From positions 331,001 to 395,000 of the forward strand of contig JACSYO010000938.1 in NCBI GenBank assembly GCA_016806645.1: 64,000 bases of DNA. Reading direction: 5' to 3'. Origin of the DNA: Ophiodon elongatus. Its lineage: Eukaryota; Chordata; Actinopteri; Perciformes; Hexagrammidae. Below are positions 1 to 10,070 of this stretch, one piece after another. The translations under genes and the position numbers were made by a program. Position 1 is the first letter of the stretch, and every line of letters starts with the position of its first letter. Below the pieces are notes generated by a model. It made no database searches. It saw only the letters and a program-made list of their open reading frames with translations, and had not been told where the DNA came from.

Positions 1-1402
1 TGATTAATTAGGCCCCGGATCCTGTGCTGCCCTCGGACCTCGGGGGGAGGGGGGTGCTCTCATCCCCGAAAACAGACTTTTCATCCTGGGTTGGAGACTT
101 GCGCTAATCCCCTGACAGACTTAAGTTTGGCCTCGAGGTGCCTGTCCTACATTTCACATAGCACCGTGTTCTTATATTCTTCCACTTGGGTAAGGTGTTG
201 TGCATATTAAAGCACTCCGCCAAGATGGAAAACATCCAGACATGACGACACCATGAAGCCATCCTGATGAGGAATAATGTATGAGAACATGACAAGTTGT
301 CATTGGATACATCTCAAAGAAAAGCTGATTATTGAGTTAGAAGCTATTTCAGGATAATTTCATTGACTGAGTTCCAGCTCGTCGTGTCGTATTGTGTGAA
401 GCACTTTGTGTTACTTTTTATTTGTAGTAAAAGTGCGATGCAAATAAAGTCTGATTGAATGGCAGACTCCACATACATACCTTGCTTGGGGATAATTTAA
501 ATGCCTTACTAAGTTTGAATAATTTTCAACTGAGAGGATCTACAGTAGAAACAGACAGGAGCACCAGCACAGGAACAGAGCAACCTACTGCTGTGGACCT
601 ATTTTAGACACCTTGAATTAATCAATATCAGTTTTACTAATGCTATATTCAGAATATTTCCTTGGTCTTCTTTGTCTTTGAAGAGAGCGTAGGTAAGTTT
701 AACTTTCAGTACTCCCGCCTGTTTCTTGGGGGCGTACCGACCGCCATCTATGGATAAGTACCTCAGACAACCCCACTTCAATAACAGGTAAGACATTGCA
801 GGAATGTACTTCCTACACTGCCTCTCTTTTAAGCTAGGTAAATACTAATCAATATTTTGATTTGAACAATGTTTCAATTGAGAATAATGCAACGAACAGC
901 GCGTTGAGCATTAACGCCTTTGTGCATGCTGGTACCTTGCACCCCATCTGTACGGTGCCACGCATCAGTATAAACGGAGCTTGAGATCAGCAGCTTGACA
1001 GTGTGTGGCTCAGCTGCGTCTCCTCTAGAGATTCTAGAGAGGTCTGGCCTGTTTTTTCAGCGTGGTGCATAGTTCACAGCAAGAGGAAATCATCTATTGA
1101 TGGTTTATTCACATCATACCAGCAACATTACTACAGTATCAATCTGTAGATTTTTGTCACAGACATGAAAAAAGTAAATAGCACTTCCTGTTCCCTTTTT
1201 AAAATAAATTCCCTTTTAATTTACATTTGCAGGACAGTGTTGTGGGAATGGAGTGACTTGCACGACTCCATAAATTAATAGATTATCAAATTTTTCTGTC
1301 TTAAGTAAATATAAATACATTTATAATGAAGTGAAATGAAACCTTCTGGTCATCATGAAGTGCAGATTCGTGGACCAGCCAGCACCAGGAAGAGGATCCT
1401 CC
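1..1402. other. Non-coding stretch, no gene seen
   Basis: Mixed-composition sequence with only short, unconvincing open frames (the longest about 65 codons, on the minus strand). I see no splice-flanked open frame, repeat family or RNA gene. An octamer-like ATGCAAAT lies near 436 and is not significant alone. It ends at the minisatellite. Confidence 0.5.
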
Positions 1403-1922
1403 CCAGCGTACCTCCAGCGTACCTCCACCATACCTTCAGCGTACCTCCAGCGTACCTTCAGCGTACCTCCAGCTACCAGCGTACCTCCAGCGTACCTCCA
1501 CCATACCTTCAGCGTACCTCCAGCGTACCTTCAGCGTACCTCCAGCTTACCCCCAGCGTACCCCCAGCGTACCTTCAGCGTACCCCCAGCGTACCTCCAG
1601 CTTACCTCCAGCGTACCTTCAGCGTACCCCCAGCGTACCTCCAGCTTACCTCCAGCGTACCTTCAGCGTACCCCCAGCGTACCTCCAGCTTACCTCCAGC
1701 GTACCTTCAGCGTACCCCCAGCGTACCTCCAGCTTACCTCCAGCGTACCTTCAGCGTACCCCCAGCGTACCTCCAGCGTACCTTCAGCGTACCCCCAGCG
1801 TACCTCCAGCGTACCCCCAGCGTACCCCCAACGTACCTCCAGCGTACCCCCAGCGTACCTCCAGCTTACCACCAGCGTATCTCCAGCGCACCTCCAGCGT
1901 ACCCCCAGTGCACCTCCAGCGT
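1403..1922. repeat. 11-bp minisatellite with 44-bp higher-order repeat
   Basis: About 47 tandem copies of an 11-bp unit, consensus CCAGCGTACCT, with variants that change the first base (TCAGCGTACC, CCCAGCGTACC) or replace GCG by GCT (CCAGCTTACCT). From 1597 to 1772 the variants follow a fixed order of four, giving four exact 44-bp higher-order units starting at 1597, 1641, 1685 and 1729. One unit near 1467 is shortened to 7 bp. Because three units equal 33 bp (11 codons) and the unit has no stop in any phase, several overlapping open frames of 100-200 codons run through it on both strands (for example an SVPPAYLQRTF repeat). These are by-products of the period, not evidence of a protein. Confidence 0.95.
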
Positions 1923-3159
1923 GGTAGACGTGGACCCCATTTGTTGAGAAGTATAAAAATATAAAAGGTTGATTGTGAAACAGTGGTGGACCTTCCAACA
2001 CTGTGGGTTGTTGATGGGAAACACTGAATTAATCATGGACAACAAGCACCGTTTTCCTTTTGTATCAGGCAGCAAAAATGTTGTTTCACGATATGTCTGA
2101 ATTAATTTGCTGACTCATACTACAATGTGACTGTTGCACACCTCGCCTGTGGTATAAGAACAATGATTTAAAAAACAAAACACTTTGAGTGACCAAAAAA
2201 AAAGCCAATCAGAGCAGCCCGTTTCTGCTCCTGCTTTGTGAAACAGCCTTCAGGTCGGCCTGCTCTCATCCCGCTCTCAGCCTGAGTTGCTCTCCTCGGA
2301 CCATGTTGTGAGACCTGTGGGGAATGTCAGGGGGTGGAAAGGTTGCCAACAGCTGAGGCTGAGTCTCTCAAAGTGCCATCCTCACGAAGCATCAAGGCGG
2401 TTGTTCTCAGTGTGTAGGAAGTAATGAAAAGGTCAGTTTGGGATTAGAAAGATTACCCATCTCCTCAGAGGATGTGGCTTTGAAGGTCAACCCTGGAACT
2501 AAAAAAACACAACAGTCAAATGTTAAACTTACAACCAGCAAATGTGGAGAAGGAGCTCACAGGAGCACAACATGGTTTATATAGTCTAATATTAGGACTG
2601 GGTAGCCGTCCACAGGAGACTATTTGCATGATGCCTTCTCCACATCTAAAAAGTGGATATGTTGAACTATTTTTTTGCAAAAAATGTTTTGTAATTGAGG
2701 ATATTTTAATAAGCGGATGTATAAAATTAGAGAAATTCCAAAATTTTAAAAAATTGACTAAAACCGTAGACTAATGTAATGCTCATGAAATGGTCATCAA
2801 GTAAAGTTACAGACAAATTTCAATTTGAATAGTTTCTTTATCAATAAGTAAATAAAATAGGCACTGTTGGGCTGCCTGCCTGGGAACGTACATTAGCAGC
2901 TAGCACAAGCTAACGTTATTGATTTAATTATTTGGCTCTTCATTCAAATTATTTGTATGTTGCCCTTTATTGTTCAAATGCTGAGAAACACTCCGTCTGC
3001 TATCTGGTTGTCTTGAAGCGTGCAGGACAATCCTCAGCTGGGAGCGGGAGATGCCATGGACAAGGATGCTGCTTCACGCTTTCTCTCAAGTCCTGTTAAT
3101 CCCTCGGTTCTTGGGCCAAGAAGCAGGAAGAGCTCGGCTGCGTCGCGGTCTCCGTGCCT
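1923..3159. other. Non-coding stretch, no gene seen
   Basis: Sequence between the minisatellite and the DIRS-like relic. Open frames are short and lack splice context or recognisable domains. The part just before 3160 may belong to the same relic, but I cannot support a match there. Confidence 0.45.
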
Positions 3160-3356
3160 GCAGTGGCTGCTGTCAGGCCGCCCCCATGGGAACTCCTGTG
3201 GAGGGGGTACTTACCCCGGGGTCTTGGCACCTGAATGGTAGTACTCTACTAGTCTACCAGAGCATCTTTCACAGCTGCTATTTCATCCCGTCATTGAGGC
3301 TTCGGTGACAATGTTCATAGATCCTCGGAACCGGTGTCCCGCTCATTAGCCCCTCA

Positions 3357-3920
3357 GCGGGATGTGGTGCTGGTTTTACTCACGCTGGTCAAAGCCCCTT
3401 TCGAACTTCTGGATCAGGTTCCACTCAAGTTTCTCTCAGCCTAAACGGCTCAGATTTTGGCCCTGGCGTCGGCAAAGAGCGGTAGCGATTTGTCTGCTCT
3501 CTCTTTGGCTCCTTTGTGTCTCAGAAACCAAGGTGATGGCAGCTCAACTGTTTTGCATCCTAACCGAGCGTTTACAGCGAATAACATCGAGAGCGGTGAC
3601 TTTGGACTGTTTCTTTCCTCCTCCTAGATCCGAGGAGGAAGCCACTCACTTCCTCTGCCCTGTCCTGCCACGTTGCGCTACAGAGTAGTCTCGGGGGCTT
3701 CCTCGGTCTCACAGCGCCCGTCACGCTGGCTGTGTGAGGCCAATTCACAGGCATATCTCTCCTCTGGCATCGATTCTCTGGAGAGCATCAGAGCGCATCC
3801 CACCTGAGGAATCTCGTCTTCTATGGCTTCACGGAAGACGTTTGCACTGCAGACTCCTGGACTCCTCCCTGCTCCTTTGTTTGCTTCTATCTGTGGGATG
3901 TCTCCGTGTCTCGCGCTGTA
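3357..3920 (+). pseudogene. DIRS-type tyrosine recombinase relic
   Basis: One frame from 3360 reads DVVLVLLTLVKAPFELLDQ, then VPLKFLS, an in-frame stop, and LALASAKSGSDLSALS (about 3459-3500). This closely resembles the conserved core of fish DIRS recombinases, where an arginine normally follows ALASAK. Further on, after a frame change, are FPPPRSEEEATHFLCPV (about 3618-3662), QAYLSSGIDSLESIRAH (about 3750-3800) and a TGA where the second catalytic arginine of an HxxR motif is expected. The core arginine appears replaced by serine, the HxxR arginine is a stop, and the tyrosine region is out of frame, so no active enzyme is possible. Known family features and visible residues are kept apart: the catalytic assignments are inference. 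Confidence 0.6.
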
Positions 3921-4176
3921 CCGAGTGTTATGTTACAATGAGTGAGGACGAGAGGTTCCCTTGTGCCCCTTTGTCTTTGCTTTCTCACAGCAGTGGGCTC
4001 TATTGGGCACTAATGTCTGCACTGCCGCGACACGCATTCTGCTCTATTACGCATGACGTGGTGGCCGGCCCGGAACCTTTATTATTGTTTTGGAGTGGGT
4101 GTGTTTGGACGGACCCAGTGAGGCATGGACTATATCCTGCGCTGCCGGAGCCTATAGGACATTCAACGGTAGTTAA

Positions 4177-4462
4177 GTACTGTAACTCCAGATTCTATGA
4201 GTTTAGGCGCAGCCCTCTAGGATTGGGGCCTCCCTGGCTCTGTAACTGGGTTAGGGTTAGGGTTATGGCTGAAGAACAAGCTGTTTGTTTCGGGAGCGGA
4301 TTGTCCGGCCTCATCTCAATTCATACCCAAGGTGAGAGCAACACAACAGGTGGGTGTGGCTTAAAGTTCTTTCAGTGCTGCTCACGCGGGCATGGGATAA
4401 ACCCAGTAGGCCTGGCTTTTAGAGGGCTGCGCCTTCACTCATAGAATCTGGAATTACATTAC
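4177..4462. repeat. Inverted repeat pair at the DIRS-like right end
   Basis: Positions 4177-4219 and 4420-4462 are reverse complements over 43 bp with about four mismatches. They share the cores AGAGGGCTGCGCCT and ACTCATAGAATCTGGA. Their spacer (about 200 bp) contains a short TTAGGG-type run near 4248-4263. In a DIRS element this would be the internal complementary region and right terminal repeat. Taken alone it could also be read as a small TIR element, but the recombinase relic upstream favours DIRS. Confidence 0.8.
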
Positions 4463-4466
4463 ATAT

Positions 4467-4650
4467 AATTCTCCCGTAGCTGTGAATACGGTGTGTGAAT
4501 GTCGTATGAATGTTAGTTACTCCTGTTGGGCAGATGGCACCTTAGCCCCTCCCATCAGTGTGTGAATGGGAGAATGATGTCATGTAGTGTTAAAGCGCTT
4601 TGAGTGGTCAGAAGACTAGAAAAGATTTATACAAGTACAGTCCAGTTACC
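4467..4650 (+). repeat. 5'-truncated SINE copy
   Basis: Matches the body and 3' end of the SINE at 15300-15592 (minus strand). Shared stretches include CTCCCGTAGCTGTG, TTAGCCCCTCCCATCAGTGT, TGATGTCATGTAGTGTTAAA and AGCGCTTTGAGTGG, ending in CAGTCCAGTTACC. The tRNA-like head (A and B boxes) is missing, as is usual for truncated copies. Confidence 0.75.
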
Positions 4651-4901
4651 GTAACTAAATACTTCAATGCAGCTTTATGTCACCTGCTGATGATGCCTGA
4701 CCTCGACCACTTCCAGGTGAAGCGCAACTCATCTTGGACAGGCCAAATGTCCAAATAGTGTTTTGGTTTTGTCGTTGTTGAAGTGCTTAAATATTTTAGA
4801 TAGAGGTGCAAACTATTATCGTCATGTATATTAATCTGCTAATTATTTTCTTGAGTAATTGAAATGGTTTATAAAACGTCAGAACTGACTTTTCAGTTAT
4901 T

Positions 4902-4951
<50 letters not shown>

Positions 4952-5516
4952 ATACTTGTTGGTAGACACTGTGGTGGTACTGATGCCCCAGTTAAATCTG
5001 ATCGGCAAGAAGCCCAAGCACCAGTTCCACACACATAATACAAAACATATTTACTAAGAGAAAGACATTTCATAATAAAAAATACCCTCTTCCATTATAA
5101 ACAAGTGCATCTCCCATAATAAGGAAATGTTAGAGCGGTTTCAATGAAAATCAGCCCATAAACTAAATAAAGCCTGCAGGCGTTAGGTTGTCGTTTGGCA
5201 GCACACACTCTTTCATGAATAGCACTAAGGTCTGTCCTGATGCAGGGAGCCCAGAGGAAAGGTGTTCTTTAATATTCTCTCCAGCTATGTATCAGAATGC
5301 TCACAATATCCCTCAATCAGAAACTTTAAGACAGCAGAGAAATCTCCAAAGGGCCTAAAGACCAGAGCCTCTGACTCAATCTGCTGAAATGAGGTCTGCG
5401 TTAAGTCAAAGGATCACAACGTCCTGGCTGCGCAGTTCTCTTAAACACCTAAAGAAAGGGGCGGCGTCACGCCCTGATTGGCCAAGAGGGGACATGCACC
5501 AAGCTGCTCTCCGTTC
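4651..5516. other. Non-coding stretch with CA microsatellite
   Basis: Apart from the CA tract at 4903-4947 I see no gene, RNA or recognised repeat. The minus-strand open frame across the CA tract is a run of Cys-Val dipeptides and is not a gene. Confidence 0.5.
4903..4947. repeat. (CA)n microsatellite
   Basis: About 22 uninterrupted CA units, then a short TATA run. Perfect tracts of this length are usually length-polymorphic. Confidence 0.97.
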
Positions 5517-5726
5517 TTAACCCTAGAACACTGATTTTCACCCACGCAATTGTGGTCACGTGATCTTCATTGTGTTGCTGCTGTCTGAGTTGCGTGGGTC
5601 CTCGTGTAGCTTCAGTCTGCTCACTGATGTCATTGAAGGTGGGCGTGTCTCCTGCTCCCATCCCTGTTTTTTTCAACAGGCACGTGTTCGGGTGATTTTC
5701 ACCCGACGTTAGTGATAGAGGGTAAA
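5517..5726. mobile_element. piggyBac-like MITE candidate
   Basis: TTAA (5517-5520) is followed by CCCTAGAACACTGATTTTCA. About 200 bp later the opposite end reads GGTGATTTTCACCCGACG and closes with GATAGAGGG followed by TAAA. TTAA targets and CCC-starting, GGG-ending termini are typical of piggyBac. The two ends share an inverted-repeat feel (CCCT...; TTTTCACCC) but are diverged, and the right TTAA appears mutated to TAAA. No transposase is encoded, so this would be a non-autonomous copy. Confidence 0.4.
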
Positions 5727-7984
5727 ATATTTTTGGGTGGATATCACCATTGCAGGGAGACTGTGCCTTCACCGGACAAGGCTCACATGTCCCAGCAACG
5801 GGTGGACCGAAGAACAAGTTCCCAGCTCCATTATTTTTGAGACAATAAGACAAATATGAAATATCTCCTGTTAAATACAGTCCAGTACATTCAGCACTCT
5901 CTACAATTAAGTTCAAATACCAGCAATATTATCTTCAGATTAGTTCCACTTTCCTAATGCAAACATAGGTAGAACACATGGGCAGTAAAAGCTGGTCTTC
6001 ATGTGCTGGAGCACGATTGTAGATCATGAGGATGATGGATTTATTTCACTGAGGGCGTCGGCAGGGAGGGTGTCATAGCCTACATTTCATGGGTGAGAAT
6101 GACAATTCTGCAATCATTGAAAAGATCTTTAACAAAAGACCATAAACAATGCTTTCCATTAGAAAATGCTCCATTGTAATTGGCCGCCATCCCTTCGAGT
6201 GCATCCAAAGAGCAAAGCATCCCCTTATTTCTAGGGTCGTCTGCTGTGACCCTCCAGCGTCGCAGCTCCAGTTAAACTGGACATGTGTCATATTCCACAG
6301 CTCAAGACCGTGTCCCAGCCTTCATTTAATAACCTTGTGTCGAAGTTCCACTTTGACAGACAGTGCAGGAGGAAGTGGGGGAGGACCGGAGTAAACACTA
6401 TAGAAGCTGCTCTAATGCAGCAAACTATCGAGAGAACAAGATCCACCTGAAGTCTGTCAGACGGTCTGAATGGGATACTTTCATATCAGCAGAGTGATGA
6501 CGTAATGCACTGCAGAGTGATGACGTAATGCACTGCAGACTGCAGGACAGGTGGATTGTGGCTGCCTTGACTGAGCTTTGGTCTCAGCCGTCTGGACAAC
6601 ACCAGGTCCCTGGGTACAGGGCTTCATAGTGACTCACACACCATGGAACTGCCTTCATTTTCTCTAACAATAGGACCAGGTGCTTAAACCTGTGATTGTC
6701 TTCAGCACTGCTCTCCTCTGTTTAATATGGCGGAGTATTCAAATCTAGACTTTTTTGACTTCATCCTTCATATCTTTATTTTTGAAATATTACAATTTGT
6801 TCTTTCACAAAATCACAACTTTATTCTTGTAGTATTGTAACTTTTTTTCTCAAAATATTACGACTATTTATTCTCGACAAAGCTATGGAGGATATATTTT
6901 TAATGTGCAAAAAACATGAGCAGAAATATTGCAAAAACATGTATTAGATATTAAAATCCAGGGTTTATCTCTTTGTTCAAATTTATTTAATCACAACTCA
7001 GTAGAGAAAATATTAAATCAGCGAAGTCCATCTGAAAACATGACAAAAGGCCTGAGAGCCTAACTGTATTATAATTATAGCTTCTGAATGTTATTATAGT
7101 AGAAATAGGATTCATTGATGTGAGTGCTGTGACCAGGGCTGACCCACCAACCTCGGACACGTCAGGTCCTCGTTCATCACGTTGAACATTCATTCATTGA
7201 TCGAGGAGAAAACCAGTCCCTGATATCACACAGACTGAGGCAAACAGCAGCTAAACTCTTAATGAACTCTGTGCTGGATACAGAGCTTCACCGCCAGATG
7301 ATTAGAGTATTAAAGAAGATGCAGCTCAGCTCGGCTTGAAAGATGAGAAGAAGAGGTAAAGCGAAGGTGAGAGACAGATGAGCAGAGGGGACGAGCGAGG
7401 AGAGAGGAGAGGACACAATGAGACAAACAGGACCGGAGAGACAGAGGGACAAAACAGAGGAGACAAGAAGACAGGATTACTATCAAATACAATCACAGAA
7501 TTTCTTCCTTAGTCTTTTAATATTGATCTTCAGTACACCTTTGAGCCACATGAGGAAGCCTGAATGTCTGAATTGGATCTGACGTGAAAAGGTCCGTGTT
7601 TATTTGGTCTCATTTCTAAAGTATTTACCATCCGTATGTGTTTTGTTTTTTAGCACGTGCATGAAACAAAGTTGTGATTTATTCAAATTATATCTGTTTA
7701 TGTATTTAAAAACAATATAAGGACATGTGAAAAGGACCGTTTGTTTACGCACAAACGTCGTCTCGTGTTTCGTAGGTAAGGCCTGATGTGAATCGGGTCG
7801 CGATGGGGCAAACACTGCTTTAAGGTACCGACCGAAACAAGCCAGTACCAAGTAGTACCCAAACTTCTCATTCAAACGACACCTGCAGTTGATCCTTTAG
7901 TGCCCAGATCCAGAAAGAAATACTTTTTCTATAGTTTTGCTCTTAGTTGACCAACGCAAGCCGTCTTCAAATTAATGTGTTGTG
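5727..7984. other. Non-coding stretch with short tandem duplication and purine-rich patch
   Basis: Holds the 23-bp duplication at 6491-6536 and a GA-rich patch around 7320-7450. No gene, RNA or strong repeat match is seen. Short open frames on both strands lack domains and splice context. Confidence 0.45.
6491..6536. repeat. Perfect 23-bp tandem duplication with CRE-like motif
   Basis: Two adjacent identical 23-bp units (6491-6513 and 6514-6536), each starting AGAGTGATGACGTAATGCAC. Each carries TGACGTAA, a CRE/bZIP-type half site, so the duplication puts two such motifs 23 bp apart. Function is not shown. Confidence 0.85.
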
Positions 7985-8137
7985 TGATTAGCCAACTACC
8001 GCCGCAGCAACCCATGCAGCCGAAGGTACTGTAGTAATAGAACAAGTAATGTAACTAATCGCTTTTGATACCAAGTAACAAGGTATGTAATAGCATTACT
8101 TTTTTCAAAGGAGTAAAAAATTAGTTGCCCAACACTG
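7985..8137 (-). repeat. MITE-like end (TGTTGGGCAACT type)
   Basis: On the minus strand the segment begins CAGTGTTGGGCAACTAAT and continues with TTTACTCC and alternating GTAATGC-type words. This resembles ends of a widespread vertebrate non-autonomous DNA element. The partner end is not found, so the extent is uncertain. Confidence 0.3.
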
Positions 8138-9482
8138 ATCAGCTGTAACTGAGAGCTCTTTTTATTTAAATATATTCATTAGCTAGCCAGTGGGACACAG
8201 CTTCCATTCACATGATGGGTTTTAAAAGAAGTACTCTGTTGGTATCAGTATTACACTAAGGCTACTGGCATTGGTACTGGCATCATATTTTTTTAAATCC
8301 CTACCTGCCAGTCTTCATATTAAATTTAGACCTTTGTCAGAAGCCGGAGAGACTGCTGATACAGAGTGCTTTGCCTTTTTCTCTTTTCAAATATTCCCGT
8401 AGATGCTCAGTGGGGCTACAGTTTGTTGACTGTGAAGAGACACAGCCACACAAGTCAACACAGCTTGATGCGCGCTACCTTGGACCTCAGACAGGCTGCT
8501 TTCATGCATGCTTTTTTTTCTTTTAATCTTGCTGGAAAATACAGTTTATTGTTTTTCTATAACTTGATGAAACCTCTGCAGAACAGCTTGGTGCGGTTTG
8601 AATTCCCATGCTGGTTTCTTATCAGATCCACGTCTCTCTTTGGTCAGTGTTGCTCCTGTACAAGTCCAGTGTGTTGCAATTAGGGATCTGTGTTACTGGT
8701 CCCTGTACGTCTGCCTGCTCCGGCTTTGAATGAAAAGCTCCTTTCAGACATTATCTCTGGAATTGCAGCACAAAATTATGCTCTAAAACGCATAATTTGC
8801 TGCATGATACAGAATAAGCTTTTCACAACTCTGTTTTATTTGAAAGGGACGTTGATAATGTGCTGCATCTTTAGTTTAACTTTTGAAACTGTCCTAATTA
8901 AATAAAATACTCCAGGATTTCAATTCTGTAAAGAAAGGAAGTTGTTCTCCTTGCCTTGTGAATCACCTCTAAAGGTTTCCTCCGAGGTTTCCAGTCCTGC
9001 TGCTGCCTTCACTGAATGTAAGGAAGACAGACTGTGTCTGTGCTGAAGGTCCCTGCCTCGCTTCCAGCAGGACGACTTGTGAATGGCTGTTTGGAGACAC
9101 TCCAGACGACACTCCGGGACACTGCTCGGAGTGCAGGGAGCTCTGCACCTCTCTAATGGTCACACAATTTGGAAAGTGTAGGAATTACTACATCAGGGCA
9201 GCAGCGCAGTGGGACGTCCCTCATGGCCGGGGTTACAGACGCTGGAGTTAGTCACAGTGCTCCAGTTTCTGTTTCAGCCAGTCTGACTTTTTACGACCAG
9301 GAGTGGGCATAAGCACAGGTCTCTGGGAAGAAATCAAGGCCATAGTTTTCCACTTTTAAATGTGTTTTAATACCCAACGACGACTAAAACGGCTTGGCTG
9401 TGGGTGGAGGATGGCAGTCGTGGTTGCATGATGTGGTTGCTTTACATCGCTCGATATGTGGCAACTCGTTCTCCCTCCCAAT
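8138..9482. other. Non-coding stretch, no gene seen
   Basis: Unique-looking sequence. An open frame of 105 codons at 8366-8683 (+) has no recognisable domain and no splice context. Part of 8200-8310 resembles the preceding MITE-like sequence. Confidence 0.4.
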
Positions 9483-9680
9483 GTGTCTAAACCTAACGAA
9501 GCAGTTTTGTTGCCTAAACCGAACTGAGTTGTTTCCTGTGAAGACGGAAGTTTATTTTGAAACGGCCGTATGCGTGTAACGAGAGTAAATTGACATGTAT
9601 TGCTGGCTTTCCGAAGAAAACACACCAAAAAACTTCTCGTAGCATATTTTACGAACCGTTGTATGAGCATTTGTTGAGGC
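9483..9680 (+). repeat. Dispersed repeat R1, copy 1
   Basis: R1 hallmarks in this orientation: AAACCTAAC, GTTTTGTTGCCTAAACC, TTTCCTGTGAAGACGGAAGT, then TTTATTTTGAAA. About ten further copies lie in the window in both orientations. I cannot name the family or define its termini. Confidence 0.55.
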
Positions 9681-9834
9681 AGGAGATTCGCCGTGCGAAA
9701 CTAAGCTAAAACATTTACATTTTCTCACCTCAGTTGTTAGTCATGTGAGTTGTTAGGGTGGTTAGTCACGTGACTCACGGGAATAGCTAGACACAGGACT
9801 TGTTACACTCGCTAGTCAGTCAAGTTAACGTCTA

Positions 9835-10070
9835 CCACGCTCTCTTCATAAACCCAACTAAGTGGTTTTGTTTCCTAAACCTAATTTCTTGTGAAGACTG
9901 AAGTTTATTTTGAAATGATGCTGTGTATGTCATAAGCGTGTATTGACACGCTTTGCTGCTGTTAAAAACGAATGCCCCAGGGGAAGTTGGCGTGTCGATC
10001 TCTGATGCCAAAGGGCACTGACCAGGCATCTGTATTTGATGAGTTGGGAGAATGTGTTGGTTTTATGAGG
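9835..10070 (+). repeat. Dispersed repeat R1, copy 2
   Basis: Repeats the core of copy 1 about 350 bp downstream: GTGGTTTTGTTTCCTAAACC, TTGTGAAGACTGAAGTTTAT, then GTATTTGATGAGTTGGGAG. The last word recurs near 37845-37875 (+) and 51020-51045 (reverse complement), so it belongs to the longer form of R1. Confidence 0.55.

Larger units (their letters stand above)
3160..4462 (+). mobile_element. Decayed DIRS-like (tyrosine-recombinase) retroelement, right part
   Basis: Broken frames resemble the end of a DIRS-type polyprotein: a short PPWEL-like stretch near 3180-3210, then a tyrosine-recombinase-like region (3357-3900). These are followed by an A/T- and G-rich 3' region closed by two inverted copies of a terminal-type sequence (4177-4219 and 4420-4462). 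In DIRS elements the recombinase precedes an internal complementary region and a right terminal repeat, which matches this order. Reverse transcriptase, gag-like region and left terminal repeat are not visible, so the copy is 5'-truncated. It abuts a SINE fragment on the right. The family call rests on remembered motifs; a translated search would settle it. Confidence 0.65.

Noticed and set aside
1336..2001. Long overlapping open frames (up to 203 codons) across the minisatellite
   Set aside because: They arise because an 11-bp unit without stops is open in every phase; the same peptide repeat appears in several frames and antisense frames are also open.
3734..4444. 236-codon open frame on the plus strand
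   Set aside because: It runs through the decayed recombinase, the non-coding 3' region and an inverted repeat arm. The meaningful residues are in other frames, so it is a chance frame in a mobile-element relic.
5467..5916. 149-codon minus-strand frame
   Set aside because: It crosses the piggyBac-like MITE from one end to the other, with no recognised domain or splice sites; most likely a chance frame.
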